Source: Mycolicibacterium litorale
Lineage (GTDB): Bacteria; Actinomycetota; Actinomycetes; Mycobacteriales; Mycobacteriaceae
Direction: 5' to 3'
Assembly: GCF_014218295.1 (NCBI RefSeq)
Contig: NZ_AP023287.1
Location: forward strand, 1,240,001 to 1,304,000
Length of the DNA stretch: 64,000 nucleotides
Shown here: positions 37,551-46,470 of the stretch, one piece after another
Layout of the letters: each line of letters opens with the position of its first letter
Position numbering within the stretch: the stretch's first letter is position 1
Made by a program: the position numbers and the translations under genes
Notes under the pieces: model-generated
Told to the model about the DNA's origin: nothing
Database searches by the model: none
Seen by the model: the letters and a program-made list of their open reading frames with translations, nothing else

Positions 37551-38036
37551 TCCGGGCTCCGATGTCGCCGCCGGGGCGGCTCCGGAAAACCCGTGTTGGC
37601 GCCACGCCTCGTACACCGCGACAGCGGCGGCGTTCGACAGGTTCAGCGAGCGCCGCCCGGCCAGCATCGGGATCCGCACCCGCGCGGTGATGTGCGGATC
37701 GCCCAGCGTCTCGGCGTCCAGGCCGGTGGGCTCCGGCCCGAACATCAAGACGTCGCCCGGCTGATAGGCGACATCGGCGAACGAGACGTTTGCGTGCGCG
37801 GTGAACGCGTACACCCGAGCCGGCATCAGCGCCTCCCATGCCGACGCCAGATCGTCGTGCACGGTGACCGAGGCGAGATCGTGGTAGTCGAGCCCGGCTC
37901 GCCGCAGCTTCGGTTCGGACAGGTCGAATCCCAACGGTCGCACCAGATGCAGTTCGCACCCCGTGCCCGCCACCATGCGGATCGCGTTGCCGGTGTTGGG
38001 CGCGATGCGCGGCGAATAGAACATCAGCCGGAACAT
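37542..38036 (-). CDS. trmL: tRNA (cytidine/uridine-34 2'-O)-methyltransferase TrmL-like
   Basis: 164 residues, a minimal SPOUT methyltransferase. N-terminal FYSPRIAPNTGNAIRMVAGTGCELHLVRPLGFDLSEPKLRRAGLDY and the trefoil-knot AdoMet site in MFGPEPTGLD and IPMLAGRRSLNLSNAAAVAVYEAWRQHGF are diagnostic. It 2'-O-methylates the wobble base of certain leucine tRNAs in Escherichia coli; mycobacterial targets are presumed similar. The annotation spoU used for Rv3366 refers to this type. It is divergent from the mfp conservon. Confidence 0.92.
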   Translation of the reverse strand: MFRLMFYSPRIAPNTGNAIRMVAGTGCELHLVRPLGFDLSEPKLRRAGLDYHDLASVTVHDDLASAWEALMPARVYAFTAHANVSFADVAYQPGDVLMFGPEPTGLDAETLGDPHITARVRIPMLAGRRSLNLSNAAAVAVYEAWRQHGFSGAAPAATSEPGAV

Positions 38037-38230
38037 CCGACGATGATCTCAGGCCTGTCGCGGGCTTTGCCCGATCACCACACGGACGCGCATCGGTCTG
38101 GTCACGAACTCTGTCTGTTCAGTAAGAACTGTGGAAACCCCAGCTGACGGCTGTCATACTCGTCGAATTGCCAGGCGTACCAGGCGCGATCCCGCGTCCC
38201 GCGAACAGGTGCGAACAGCAGGAAACCTCC

Positions 38231-38287
38231 ATGAATGACGCTTCAGTACTGACATGCGGAGCCGGCTGCGCGGCCGGGCGCCCATGA
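38231..38287 (+). CDS. short upstream ORF coupled to the mfp conservon
   Basis: ATG 38231 to TGA 38285-38287, 18 codons reading [18 protein letters not shown]. It follows GGAAACC and its stop overlaps the ATG (38284) of the sensor kinase as ATGA. The spacing suggests translational coupling, since the kinase start has no good ribosome site of its own. Two cysteine codons occur but not in a run, so cysteine attenuation is not supported. Confidence 0.45.
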   Translation: MNDASVLTCGAGCAAGRP

Positions 38288-40887
38288 CTGCCTTCACCCA
38301 GCAGACCGAGACACCGCCCGCGCCGCCGAAACGGCCGTCGCGCTGGTCCCCGGCGAATTGGCCCGTCAGGTGGAAAGTGCTCGCGATCGTGCTGGTGCCG
38401 TTGATCCTGGCGGGCACCTTCGGCGGCTCCCGCATCGCGGCGAATCTGCAGCAGGCCGGCGAGCTGCGACTGGCCGCACAGCGCATCGAGCTCATCCCGC
38501 AGATCAACACCTACATGGCCGCCCTGGAGAACGCCGTCGTGGCGGCGACCGAGGGCGGCGAGACGCAGTCGGCCCTCACCCGGTTCGACACAGCCAGAAC
38601 CGGGCTGCGCACCGAGCTCGACGGCACCGACGTCATCCCCGACGTGCGGCTCGCGGTGACCACCCTGCTCCACCTCGGACAGGACCTCGTCAACAAGGTC
38701 ATGGCCAACTCGATCGACCTGCGCCAGCGGGTGATGTCCTACGCCCCGCTGCTGCTGACCGCGGAGACCGCCATCACCGGGTCGGCCCGCGGCGACGACC
38801 AGCAGGTGCAGATGCAGGCCGAAGCCCTGTCCCGGGCGATCGGGGCGCGCGGCCAGATGGCGATGCAGAACATGCTCGTCACCCGCGGCGGTGACGTGCC
38901 CGAACCGGAACTGCGCACCTCGATGAACACGGTGGCGGGCACCGAACCGTCGACGGTCAACGGGATGGCCGAACTGCTCGGCGGCGCCTCGCCGGAAGCG
39001 AACACGCTGCGCAGCGAGATGTTCAAGCGGATGTCGATGATCGCCAACCCGGCCGTGGTGCTCGTCGGGAACCCCGACCTGCTGCAGTCACAGACCGTCA
39101 CCGCCGACATCGCCGACACCATGATCGCCGACACCACCGAGGCCATCCCGGCGGCGGTCACCCGCGCCGCCGACGCCGAACGCTCCGCCGCGATCCGCGA
39201 CGCCGTGCTGGTGGTGCTGGCGTTCGTCGCCGCACTGATCCTCGTGCTGCTGGTGGCGCGTTCCCTGGTGCGGCCACTGCGCCGGCTGCGCGACAGCGCG
39301 CTCAAGGCCGCGCACGAGGATCTGCCCGCCGAACTCGACCGCGTGCGCGCCGGCGACGACCCGGGTCCGGTGACCCCCATCCCGGTGTACACGACCGAGG
39401 AGATCGGGCAGGTCGCGCACGCCGTCGACGAACTGCACGAACAGGCGGTGCTGCTGGCCGGTGAGCAGTCCCGGCTGCAGCACCAGATCAGCGACATGTT
39501 CGAAACGCTGTCGCGGCGCAGTCGCTCGCTGGTGGACCAGCAGTTGTCGCTCATCGACCGGCTCGAGCGCGACGAGGACGACCCCGAGCGGCTGGAGAGC
39601 CTCTTCCGCCTCGACCACCTGGCGGCACGGATGCGGCGCAACGGCGCCAACCTGCTGGTGCTCTCCGGCGCGGCGATCCCACGCGACCGGAGCGAGCCGG
39701 TCCCGATCGCCACCGTCATCAACGCGGCCGCCTCCGAGGTGGAGGACTACACCCGGGTGGTGACGGCCACCGTCCCCGACAGCCGCATCGTCGGCGCCGC
39801 GGCCGGCGACCTGGTGCACCTGCTCGCCGAACTGCTCGACAACGCCCTGCGGTACTCGCCGCCGAGTTCACAGGTGCGGGTGTCGGCCGTCCACACCGGT
39901 AACGGCGGGCTCGTCGTCGAGGTCAGCGACACCGGCCTTGGCATGGCCGAGGCGGATCTGCGGGTCGCCAATGCGCGCCTGCAGTCCGGCGGCGAGGTCA
40001 TCCCGTACACCGCGCGGCACATGGGGCTGTTCGTGGTGGGACGGCTGGCCGCCCAGCACGGCTTCGTCGTCCGGTTGCGCAGCACCGTCGTCGACGAACC
40101 CAACTCTGGCACCACCGCCGGCGTGTACGTTCCGGCCGACCTGCTCGCCGGAACCGACGCCCCGGCTCCCGCCCCGGCTCCCGTACCTGCCTACGCGCCG
40201 GCGCCGACCGCCGCCGTCGACCACCCGCGCCACCAGCGGCCCGAACCGGCCGCCCAGGAGCTCAACGGGTACGGCGAGGTGCCCGCCGGTGTGCTTCCTC
40301 AGCGCAATCCCGGCGCCAGCGGGATCGCGGGCTCGGCCGGTGAGCGGACCGACCCGCACCGGCCGATCCCGGCACCCACCGACACGTCGGCTTTCTTCAC
40401 CTCACGTGCACAGGCCGCAGGCAACGGCGTGCCCGGGCAGCGCGAGCCGCAGCCGGCACCCGAACCGGCCGCCAGGCCGACCGCGGGCGCCGACGACGCG
40501 ATCTACCAGTCGATGCTGTCGGAGTGGCTGGTCGACCCGACCGAACTGGGCCGCAGCGCCGACCTCGACTGGAAGACGGTGTGGGACCACGGCTGGTCGG
40601 CGGCCGCCGCCGCGGACGAGGCGCCGGTGCGGGAGCGGACCGACGAAGGTCTGCCGGTGCGTGATCCGGGGGCGCGGTTGGTGCCCGGCAGCGGTCAGCG
40701 CAGGTCCGCGTCCGGTGGAGCGCACCGCAGCGACGACACCGACGAGCAGGTAGCATCGGCGGCTGAGTTCGACGCCGCCCCGCGTCGCGATCCGGAGGCC
40801 ATCCGCGCCAGCATGAGCAGCCATTTCGGTGGTGTGCACGCCGCCCGCGCCCACTCCCGAGAAGCCAGAGGAACAGATCTCGAATGA
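38284..40887 (+). CDS. nitrate/nitrite-sensor-like histidine kinase of the mfp conservon
   Basis: 867 residues, first gene of a five-gene conservon (M. tuberculosis Rv3365c position; called mfpE in M. smegmatis as I recall). A cytoplasmic start (1-35), TM1 about 36-53 ([17 protein letters not shown]), an extracellular sensor domain to about 300, TM2 about 309-328 ([17 protein letters not shown]), HAMP-like segment, then a GHKL ATPase domain ([30 protein letters not shown]). The phospho-accepting histidine motif is atypical: [22 protein letters not shown] long Pro/Ala-rich tail follows. ATG 38254 is an in-frame alternative. Probably a G-protein-regulating sensor as in Streptomyces conservons. 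Confidence 0.88.
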   Translation: MTAFTQQTETPPAPPKRPSRWSPANWPVRWKVLAIVLVPLILAGTFGGSRIAANLQQAGELRLAAQRIELIPQINTYMAALENAVVAATEGGETQSALTRFDTARTGLRTELDGTDVIPDVRLAVTTLLHLGQDLVNKVMANSIDLRQRVMSYAPLLLTAETAITGSARGDDQQVQMQAEALSRAIGARGQMAMQNMLVTRGGDVPEPELRTSMNTVAGTEPSTVNGMAELLGGASPEANTLRSEMFKRMSMIANPAVVLVGNPDLLQSQTVTADIADTMIADTTEAIPAAVTRAADAERSAAIRDAVLVVLAFVAALILVLLVARSLVRPLRRLRDSALKAAHEDLPAELDRVRAGDDPGPVTPIPVYTTEEIGQVAHAVDELHEQAVLLAGEQSRLQHQISDMFETLSRRSRSLVDQQLSLIDRLERDEDDPERLESLFRLDHLAARMRRNGANLLVLSGAAIPRDRSEPVPIATVINAAASEVEDYTRVVTATVPDSRIVGAAAGDLVHLLAELLDNALRYSPPSSQVRVSAVHTGNGGLVVEVSDTGLGMAEADLRVANARLQSGGEVIPYTARHMGLFVVGRLAAQHGFVVRLRSTVVDEPNSGTTAGVYVPADLLAGTDAPAPAPAPVPAYAPAPTAAVDHPRHQRPEPAAQELNGYGEVPAGVLPQRNPGASGIAGSAGERTDPHRPIPAPTDTSAFFTSRAQAAGNGVPGQREPQPAPEPAARPTAGADDAIYQSMLSEWLVDPTELGRSADLDWKTVWDHGWSAAAAADEAPVRERTDEGLPVRDPGARLVPGSGQRRSASGGAHRSDDTDEQVASAAEFDAAPRRDPEAIRASMSSHFGGVHAARAHSREARGTDLE

Positions 40888-41300
40888 CCTACCCGGCACG
40901 TTCGGCGCAGCGCGAATCGCTCGACTGGCTGGTCTCCCGATTCGCCCGCGACGTGTCCGGGGTGTCGCACGCGGTGCTGGTGTCCGCCGACGGTCTGCTG
41001 ATGGCCGCCAGTGAGCACATGCCGGTGGAACGCGCCGACCAGCTCGCCGCGGTCGCGTCCGGGTTGGCGAGCCTGTCGACCGGTGCGGCCCAGTTGTTCG
41101 ACGGCGGATACGTGCTGCAGTCCGTCGTCGAGATGGAGAACGGGTACCTGCTGCTGATGCGCGTGGGTGACGGCTCCCACCTGGCGACACTGGCCACCCG
41201 GTCCTGCGACATCGGGCAGATCGGCTACGAGATGGCGATCCTGGTCGAGCGGGTGGGCACCGTCGTCCAGTCGCAGCGACGAACCCACCAGCACTCGTGA
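40884..41300 (+). CDS. roadblock/LC7 domain protein of the mfp conservon
   Basis: 138 residues with the roadblock/MglB fold ([63 protein letters not shown]). Such proteins act as activators of MglA-type small GTPases. The start ATG overlaps the kinase stop (ATGA). It should pair with the GTPase encoded 354 bases downstream. Counterpart of Rv3364c. Confidence 0.93.
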   Translation: MTYPARSAQRESLDWLVSRFARDVSGVSHAVLVSADGLLMAASEHMPVERADQLAAVASGLASLSTGAAQLFDGGYVLQSVVEMENGYLLLMRVGDGSHLATLATRSCDIGQIGYEMAILVERVGTVVQSQRRTHQHS

Positions 41301-41307
41301 GTGCCTC

Positions 41308-41673
41308 GTGGACGAACCGGTTCCCGCCGCGCAACCCAGCCTGGTACGGCCCTACACGCTGACCGCGGGTCGCACGGACCCGGGCGTGCACCTGCCGCTC
41401 GAGGCCCCCGTCGAAACGCTCGAATCGTCCCGCCCGCCGCGCTGGCCTGCGGGCGACGTCCGCGCTGACATCGTCGCGCTGTGCGTGCAACGGCCCTCTG
41501 TGGCGGAGATCGCGGCACGTTTGTCGGTGCCGCTCGGCGTGGCGCGCGTGCTTGTGGGGGACCTGGTGACGCAGGGTTATCTCCGGGTGCACACCACCCT
41601 CGACCACACGGCGAACAACGACGAGCGCCGCGAACTCATAGGAAGGACACTGCGTGGCCTACGAGCACTCTGA
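41308..41673 (+). CDS. DUF742 protein of the mfp conservon
   Basis: 121 residues from GTG 41308 (VDEPVPAAQPSLVRPYTLTAGRT). DUF742 proteins have a winged-helix-like C-terminal part, here ADIVALCVQRPSVAEIAARLSVPLGVARVLVGDLVTQGYLRV. The Rv3363c family accompanies roadblock and GTPase genes in actinobacterial conservons. Only seven bases separate it from the roadblock stop, and it overlaps the GTPase gene by 20 bases. Its role is unknown. Confidence 0.9.
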   Translation: MDEPVPAAQPSLVRPYTLTAGRTDPGVHLPLEAPVETLESSRPPRWPAGDVRADIVALCVQRPSVAEIAARLSVPLGVARVLVGDLVTQGYLRVHTTLDHTANNDERRELIGRTLRGLRAL

Positions 41674-42235
41674 GAGGCGCCGCGCCAGTGCGACGAAGAT
41701 CGTCGTCTCCGGCGGTTTCGGTGCCGGCAAGACGACGTTCGTGGGCGCGGTGTCCGAGATCATGCCGCTGCGCACCGAGGCCCTGGTGACCAACGCCTCG
41801 GCGGGCGTGGACGGCCTGGAGTCCACCCCCGACAAGCGCACCACCACGGTGGCCATGGACTTCGGCCGCATCACGCTGGCCGACGACCTGGTGCTGTACC
41901 TGTTCGGCACACCGGGACAGCGCCGGTTCTGGTTCATGTGGGACGACCTGGTGCGCGGGGCGATCGGCGCGATCATCCTCGTCGACGTGTGCCGGCTGCA
42001 GGACAGCTTCGCCGCCGTCGACTTCTTCGAGGCGCGCAATCTGCCGTTCCTCGTCGCCATCAATGAATTCGACGGCGCCCCAAGGTATTCGACAGAGGCC
42101 GTGCGCAAGGCGCTGGCGCTGCCCGACCACATCCCGGTCATCACCGTCGACGCTCGCAACCGCGATTCGGCCAAGGCGGCGCTGATCGCGGTCACCGAGT
42201 ACGCGCTCGACAGCCTCTCGGCGTTGCGGAGCTGA
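41654..42235 (+). CDS. mfpB: small GTPase MfpB of the conservon
   Basis: 193 residues, an MglA/Ras-like GTPase. The P-loop is GGFGAGKTT (residues 18-26), switch II lies at LFGTPGQRRFWFMWDD, and specificity is INEFDG in place of NKxD, as in other conservon ATP/GTP-binding proteins. GTG 41654 follows GGAAGGA and overlaps the DUF742 gene. In M. smegmatis a GTPase in this position is reported to modulate the action of MfpA on gyrase. MfpA follows one base after the stop. Confidence 0.93.
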   Translation: MAYEHSERRRASATKIVVSGGFGAGKTTFVGAVSEIMPLRTEALVTNASAGVDGLESTPDKRTTTVAMDFGRITLADDLVLYLFGTPGQRRFWFMWDDLVRGAIGAIILVDVCRLQDSFAAVDFFEARNLPFLVAINEFDGAPRYSTEAVRKALALPDHIPVITVDARNRDSAKAALIAVTEYALDSLSALRS

Positions 42236-42236
42236 C

Positions 42237-42788
42237 GTGGCCGAGTGGATCGATGAGGAGTTCCTCGAACGGGACTTCCGCGACGAGGACCTGAGTCGGT
42301 TGCGCACCGAGCGGGTGGTGTTCGACGGGTGCGATTTCAGCGGCGTCGACCTGTCGGAGTCCGAGCACGTCGGCTCGGCGTTCCGCAACTGCGTGTTCCG
42401 CCGGGCCTCGCTGTGGCACAGCACCTTCCGTAATTGCAGCATGCTCGGTTCGGTGTTCACCGAATGCCGGCTGCGGCCGCTCACGCTGTCCGAGGTGGAC
42501 CTGACGCTCGCCGTGCTCGGCGGGTGCGATCTGCGCAAGGTCGACCTGTCGGACTGCCGGTTACGGGAAGCAAGCCTGGTCGGCACGGACCTGCGCGAGG
42601 CGGTTCTGCAGCGCTCCGACCTGCGGGGCGCCCGCGTGCAGAACACCCGGTTCGAGGGCGCCGACCTGCGGGGTGCCCGCGTCGACCCGACGTTGTGGAC
42701 CACCGCGGCGGTGCGCGGCGCGCGCATCGACATCGAGCAGGCGCTGGCGTACGCCGCGGCGCACGGGCTCGACGTCCACGGCGGCTGA
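42237..42788 (+). CDS. mfpA: pentapeptide-repeat DNA-gyrase-protecting protein MfpA
   Basis: 183 residues, a right-handed quadrilateral beta-helix that mimics B-form DNA and binds gyrase, lowering susceptibility to fluoroquinolones. Repeats of the A(D/N)LxX type run throughout: CDFSGVDLSESEHVGSAFRN, CVFRRASLWHSTFRN, CDLRKVDLSDCRLREASL, DLRGARVQNTRFEGADLRGA. The C-terminal helix IDIEQALAYAAAHGLDV matches the dimerisation helix. Start GTG 42237. Last gene of the conservon; a LysR gene converges from the other side nine bases after the stop. Confidence 0.96.
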   Translation: MAEWIDEEFLERDFRDEDLSRLRTERVVFDGCDFSGVDLSESEHVGSAFRNCVFRRASLWHSTFRNCSMLGSVFTECRLRPLTLSEVDLTLAVLGGCDLRKVDLSDCRLREASLVGTDLREAVLQRSDLRGARVQNTRFEGADLRGARVDPTLWTTAAVRGARIDIEQALAYAAAHGLDVHGG

Positions 42789-42796
42789 GGTTTTCC

Positions 42797-43663
42797 TCAG
42801 ACTGGGTCGGCCCGCTCGGCGACCTGGGCGAGGAACGCGCGGGCGGGTGCCGCTGCGCTCGCCGAGACGGCGACCCCGAGCCGTCGCACCGTCCTGGGCA
42901 GCAGCGGCCGCACCACCACACCCGCGGGAAGCGCCGGTAGACCCGCACCCGGCAGGATGCTGACGCCCAGACCGGCTTGCACGATCCCGAGGACGGCCGA
43001 GATCTGCCGCGCTTCGAAGGCCACGTCGAACTCGACGCCGGCCCGCCGCGCCACCGGGGTGAACACCTCGGCGCAGCCCCCGGTCGAGCGGATGAACGGC
43101 TGCGTGGCCAACTGCGCATAGGTCACGCCGTCCGCCGCGGCGAACCGGTTTCCTTCCGGTAGTACCGCCACCATGTCCTGGTAGCCGAGCACCACGCTGT
43201 CGAGTCCCCGGATCGGCAGGCTCACGACGCCGGCCTCGGCGGCGCCCTGATCCAGCCAGTCGCGGACCTCTTCCTCGCTTCCTTCGAGCAGCCGGACCCG
43301 GACCGCCGGATGCCGTTCGGAGAACGTCTGAAGGACGGGCGCGACAAGGGTCGAGGTGACGCTGGCCAGGCTCGCCAGCCTCAGCGTGCCGGTGAGATCG
43401 CCTGCGAGGGTGGCGAGGTCGGTCCGCATCGCGGACAGGTGCCGAACCACTTGACGCGCGTGCGTGAGCGCCAGCGACCCGGCCTCGGTGAGGGACACCC
43501 CGTTGCGGCCGCGCACCAGAAGAGGCAGACCCAACTCCTTCTCCAGCGTGGCGACGGCGCGGCTGACGGCCGGCTGCGTCAACCGCAGGTGGCGGCTCGC
43601 CGCGGTGAAACCTCCCTCGTCGACGACGGTGACGAACGATTCGAGCTGCGAGACCGTCGGCAT
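42797..43663 (-). CDS. LysR-family transcriptional regulator
   Basis: 288 residues from ATG 43663 (MPTVSQLESFVTVVDEGG), which has GAGGAGG just upstream; an ATG at 43690 in frame is less well placed. The winged helix-turn-helix is GFTAASRHLRLTQPAVSRAVATLEKELGLPLLVR, followed by a periplasmic-binding-protein-like effector domain (TGTLRLASLASVTSTLVAPVLQTF, GLGVSILPGAGLPALPAG). It is divergent from a small gene plus MBL-fold gene, with an ATATC-N6-GATAT inverted repeat in the shared region, so those genes are its likely target. Effector unknown. Confidence 0.92.
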   Translation of the reverse strand: MPTVSQLESFVTVVDEGGFTAASRHLRLTQPAVSRAVATLEKELGLPLLVRGRNGVSLTEAGSLALTHARQVVRHLSAMRTDLATLAGDLTGTLRLASLASVTSTLVAPVLQTFSERHPAVRVRLLEGSEEEVRDWLDQGAAEAGVVSLPIRGLDSVVLGYQDMVAVLPEGNRFAAADGVTYAQLATQPFIRSTGGCAEVFTPVARRAGVEFDVAFEARQISAVLGIVQAGLGVSILPGAGLPALPAGVVVRPLLPRTVRRLGVAVSASAAAPARAFLAQVAERADPV

Positions 43664-43694
43664 GAACCCTCCTCGATAAGGAAACGGCATCGCT

Positions 43695-43712
43695 CATATC
43701 AACGGCGATATG
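43695..43712 (+). promoter_or_regulatory. LysR-type operator in the divergent region
   Basis: CATATC-N6-GATATG is a perfect inverted repeat that contains a T-N11-A core as bound by LysR proteins. It sits between the lysR start (43663) and the small ORF start (43774). Confidence 0.65.
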
Positions 43713-43773
43713 ACCGAACGAACTTCCCTCGGCGTTCCTCCAGACAGGGACACGACGTCGAAAGGAGGGTGCC

Positions 43774-43947
43774 ATGGCACCGAAATGCGTACGCAGCGCC
43801 GGGGAATCGAAGGCGATCGGATCGATCCACCTCGACGATCTGTTCGACAACGCCGTCGCACCGGGTCCGACCGAGAAGGAGATGTACCGCGGTCGCAGCA
43901 CCGGACAGGTCATCCGAGCCGACGACGCCGGAAGCGTCGCCGCGTGA
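43774..43947 (+). CDS. 57-residue protein coupled to MBL-fold hydrolase, unknown
   Basis: ATG 43774 to TGA 43945-43947, with a strong ribosome site (GGAGGG, 43764-43769). The product starts MAPKCVRSAGESKAIGSIHL and continues with an acidic DDLFDNAV segment and a hydrophilic C-terminus with TEKEMYRGRSTGQVIR. Only one Cys. No signal peptide or membrane segment. The stop shares bases with the GTG start (43944) of the MBL-fold gene (GTGA), so both are translated together. It lies below usual size limits for gene calling. It could be a partner, a substrate or a peptide precursor; I cannot assign a function. Confidence 0.65.
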   Translation: MAPKCVRSAGESKAIGSIHLDDLFDNAVAPGPTEKEMYRGRSTGQVIRADDAGSVAA

Positions 43948-44834
43948 GCACGGGACCGCTTCCGGTCGGCCGGCCGGGGGATCCGTCGGCGGTGCGGTCG
44001 CTGCGGGTCGACGACCTCGTCGCGACATATGTGGTCGACGGGGTGCTGGCCATCCCGTTGTCGTTCTTCCCCCGCATTCCGGGCGACTACTGGTCGGCAC
44101 GCCCCGAATGGGTCAGTCCCGCAGGCCGACTGCGGGTGAGTGCCGGCGGTCTGCTCGTCGAGAGCGACGGGGTGACGTTGCTCATCGACGCCGGTGTGGG
44201 TGCGGTGCGCCGCGAGGTGGCGGTGGGTGGGGTGGACTGCGGTGCGTTGCTGGATGTACTGGCCGCCACCGGCCGGAGCCCTGGGGACATCGACGTCGTC
44301 GCGTTCACCCATCTGCACTTCGACCACGCCGGAGGGGCGTTCGTCGACGGTCGCAAGACGTTTCCGAACGCCCGCTACGTCCTGTCGGCGGCCGAATGGG
44401 CACCGCACGCCGACGGCGACCACCGGGGCGACGAGCATTCACCGTCGCATGTGCTCCGCGATTTGGCCCGCACGCCGCTCGAGTTGATCGACGACGGCGC
44501 CGAGATCCTGCCCGGGGTACGCGCCATCGTCACCGGAGGACACACACCGGGGCACACGGCGTACGTCATCACGTCGCGGACCGGTCGGCGGCTCATCGCG
44601 TTCGGGGACGCTTTCCAGATCCCGGCGCATCTGGCGCACCCCGAGTGGTTCTCGACAGCCGACGCCGATCACAGCGGTGTCCTCGCCGCGCGGCGCCGCC
44701 TCCTCGACGAGCTCCACGCGCCCGACACGTTCGGATTCGGCTTCCACTTCGGTGACCAGGCGTTCGGCCGGGTCACCGGAGTGGACACGTGGACGCCGGT
44801 GCCCACCGTTGTCCTCGGCCCCTCGCCACGGTAA
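43944..44834 (+). CDS. MBL-fold metallo-hydrolase
   Basis: 296 residues from GTG 43944 (VSTGPLPVGRPGDPSAVR). Metallo-beta-lactamase fold with the metal motif THLHFDHAGG, a second block GGHTPGHT, then IAFGDAFQIPAHL and GFHFGDQAFG with the final histidine. The length and the extended N-terminal strand resemble quorum-quenching lactonase/alkyl-hydrolase groups, but the substrate cannot be inferred. It is translationally coupled to a 57-codon gene and probably regulated by the divergent LysR protein. The frame continues upstream to 43710, where it reads the small gene in another frame. Confidence 0.88.
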   Translation: MSTGPLPVGRPGDPSAVRSLRVDDLVATYVVDGVLAIPLSFFPRIPGDYWSARPEWVSPAGRLRVSAGGLLVESDGVTLLIDAGVGAVRREVAVGGVDCGALLDVLAATGRSPGDIDVVAFTHLHFDHAGGAFVDGRKTFPNARYVLSAAEWAPHADGDHRGDEHSPSHVLRDLARTPLELIDDGAEILPGVRAIVTGGHTPGHTAYVITSRTGRRLIAFGDAFQIPAHLAHPEWFSTADADHSGVLAARRRLLDELHAPDTFGFGFHFGDQAFGRVTGVDTWTPVPTVVLGPSPR

Positions 44835-44928
44835 CTCGAGACCCGGAATGACGAGACCTTGACTCTGCAACGGCCCCTGGTCATTTCGCGCCGCAGAGGC
44901 GAATACTGAGGCGGTCAGGGAGGTGTCC

Positions 44929-46416
44929 ATGACCGAAAGCTGTGACCTCTGCATCGTCGGGGCCGGCCTGGCCGGGCTCAACGCCCTCTACGCCGCCAGC
45001 CGGCACCTCGCGCCGGACCAGCGCATCGTCTTGGTCGACCGCAGGCGGCGGGTGGGCGGTATGTGGGTCGACACGTACCCGTACGTGCGACTGCATCAGC
45101 CGCACGGCATGTTCACCGCGGGTGACATCGCCTGGACCCTCGGCCGAGAGCGGTCCTACCTGGCGACCAGGGACGAGGTGCTCGACCATCTGCAGTACTG
45201 CCTCGAGGAGTTGCGGACGCGGGTGCGGGTCGACGAGTTCTACGGGTGGGACATGGTGTGCGATGAGCAGACCGACGGGGGAGTGCGCGTCTCCTGCCGA
45301 TCGGCCGACGGCGAGACGCTGGAGATCGATGCGGCGAAGCTCATCAAGGCTTACGGTTTCCGGATCACGCCGAACGAGCCGCTGCCCCTGTCCAGTGCGC
45401 GCGTGCACTCGGTGTCACCGGATCACTGCGACGTCCGCGACGGCGAGATCCGCGACAGCGCCGCCCCGGTCTGGATCATCGGTGGCGGCAAGACCGCGAT
45501 GGACACCGCCCACGCGCTGATCACGCACTGTCCCGGCCGGGAGGTGAACCTGGTGGCGGGCGGCGGCACGTTCTTCCAGTGCCGCGACAAGTTCTTCCCC
45601 GACGGAGCCCGGCGGTGGTTCGGCGGCACCCTCATCAGCGCCCTGGGCGCGCAGGCGTCCCGCCGGTTCGACGGCACCAACGAGGACGAGGTGTGGCGCT
45701 GGCACCGCGCCCGGTACGGCACCTGGCTCACCCCGGACACCGCCAGCTTCCTGCTCGGCGTGCTGTCCGAGGACGAGTGCAAGACCATCGCCGACGGGCT
45801 GCATTCGGTGACGATGGACTATCTCGTCGACGCAGTCGACCGGGGCGACGGGGTCGAGCTGACGTTCCGCAGCGGTGCGACGACAGCCATCGAACCCGGT
45901 GGCTGGATCGTCAACTGCACGGGATACGTCACCCACCGCGACGATCCCTACGAGCCGTACCTGTCGGCGGGCGGATCGGTGGTCTCCATCCAGATCCGCT
46001 CGGCGACACTGCATCTGAGCTCCTACATGGGCTACTTCATGACGCACATGCTGATGCTCGACCGGTTGCGCGGCACCCCGCTCTACGAACTCGACGTCCA
46101 GGAGCTGCGGAACAAGTCGCCCAAGGCGCTGCCGTACACCCTGCTGACCCTCGCGCAGTACAACCTCAGCCTGATGGCAGACGAACTGCCGGCGAAGGTG
46201 TTCGCCGAATGCGGGCTCGATTTCGACCGCTGGTATCCGCTGCCCCGCCGGCTGGCGGCGACGGCGCGGTTCATGCTCACCCACCGCCGCCGGCGTGACC
46301 ACCAGCGCCGCGCCCTCGACACCGTTTCCGAGAGGTTCGACCTGCGCTGCGGCCCGCTGCCCGGCCAAGGTCGAACACCGGTTCGATCAAATACCGCCAA
46401 TTCGACACGCATGTGA
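44929..46416 (+). CDS. FAD/NAD(P)-binding monooxygenase-like protein
   Basis: 495 residues from ATG 44929, GGGAGG at 44918-44923. FAD-binding GAGLAGLNA motif (residues 11-19), a RRVGGMWVDTYPYVRLHQPHG stretch like flavin monooxygenases, and a second Rossmann motif IIGGGKTAMDTA near residue 185. The usual Baeyer-Villiger fingerprint is not evident. The last 60 residues are basic (LTHRRRRDHQRRALD). A perfect SOS box overlaps its final codons. It follows the MBL gene by 94 bases on the same strand and may belong to the LysR-controlled group. Substrate unknown. Confidence 0.82.
   Translation: MTESCDLCIVGAGLAGLNALYAASRHLAPDQRIVLVDRRRRVGGMWVDTYPYVRLHQPHGMFTAGDIAWTLGRERSYLATRDEVLDHLQYCLEELRTRVRVDEFYGWDMVCDEQTDGGVRVSCRSADGETLEIDAAKLIKAYGFRITPNEPLPLSSARVHSVSPDHCDVRDGEIRDSAAPVWIIGGGKTAMDTAHALITHCPGREVNLVAGGGTFFQCRDKFFPDGARRWFGGTLISALGAQASRRFDGTNEDEVWRWHRARYGTWLTPDTASFLLGVLSEDECKTIADGLHSVTMDYLVDAVDRGDGVELTFRSGATTAIEPGGWIVNCTGYVTHRDDPYEPYLSAGGSVVSIQIRSATLHLSSYMGYFMTHMLMLDRLRGTPLYELDVQELRNKSPKALPYTLLTLAQYNLSLMADELPAKVFAECGLDFDRWYPLPRRLAATARFMLTHRRRRDHQRRALDTVSERFDLRCGPLPGQGRTPVRSNTANSTRM
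46371..46386 (+). promoter_or_regulatory. perfect LexA-type SOS box before a transglutaminase-like gene
   Basis: TCGAAC-ACCG-GTTCGA matches the mycobacterial SOS box at every arm position, like the boxes before imuA' and dnaE2. It lies within the last codons of the flavoprotein gene, 30 bases before that stop and about 85-100 bases before the transglutaminase-like start. TCAAAT (46387-46392) just after it could act as a -10, less perfectly than at dnaE2. Confidence 0.6.
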
Positions 46417-46470
46417 TTCGCCCGGCGCGCTTGCACTGCGCCGCCACCCGATCGGCACCAGACTGTGCCG

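Noticed and set aside
38231..38287. Cysteine-responsive attenuation by the short ORF before the conservon
   Set aside because: Only two isolated Cys codons, whereas known mycobacterial cysteine leaders have Cys runs; coupling alone is supported.
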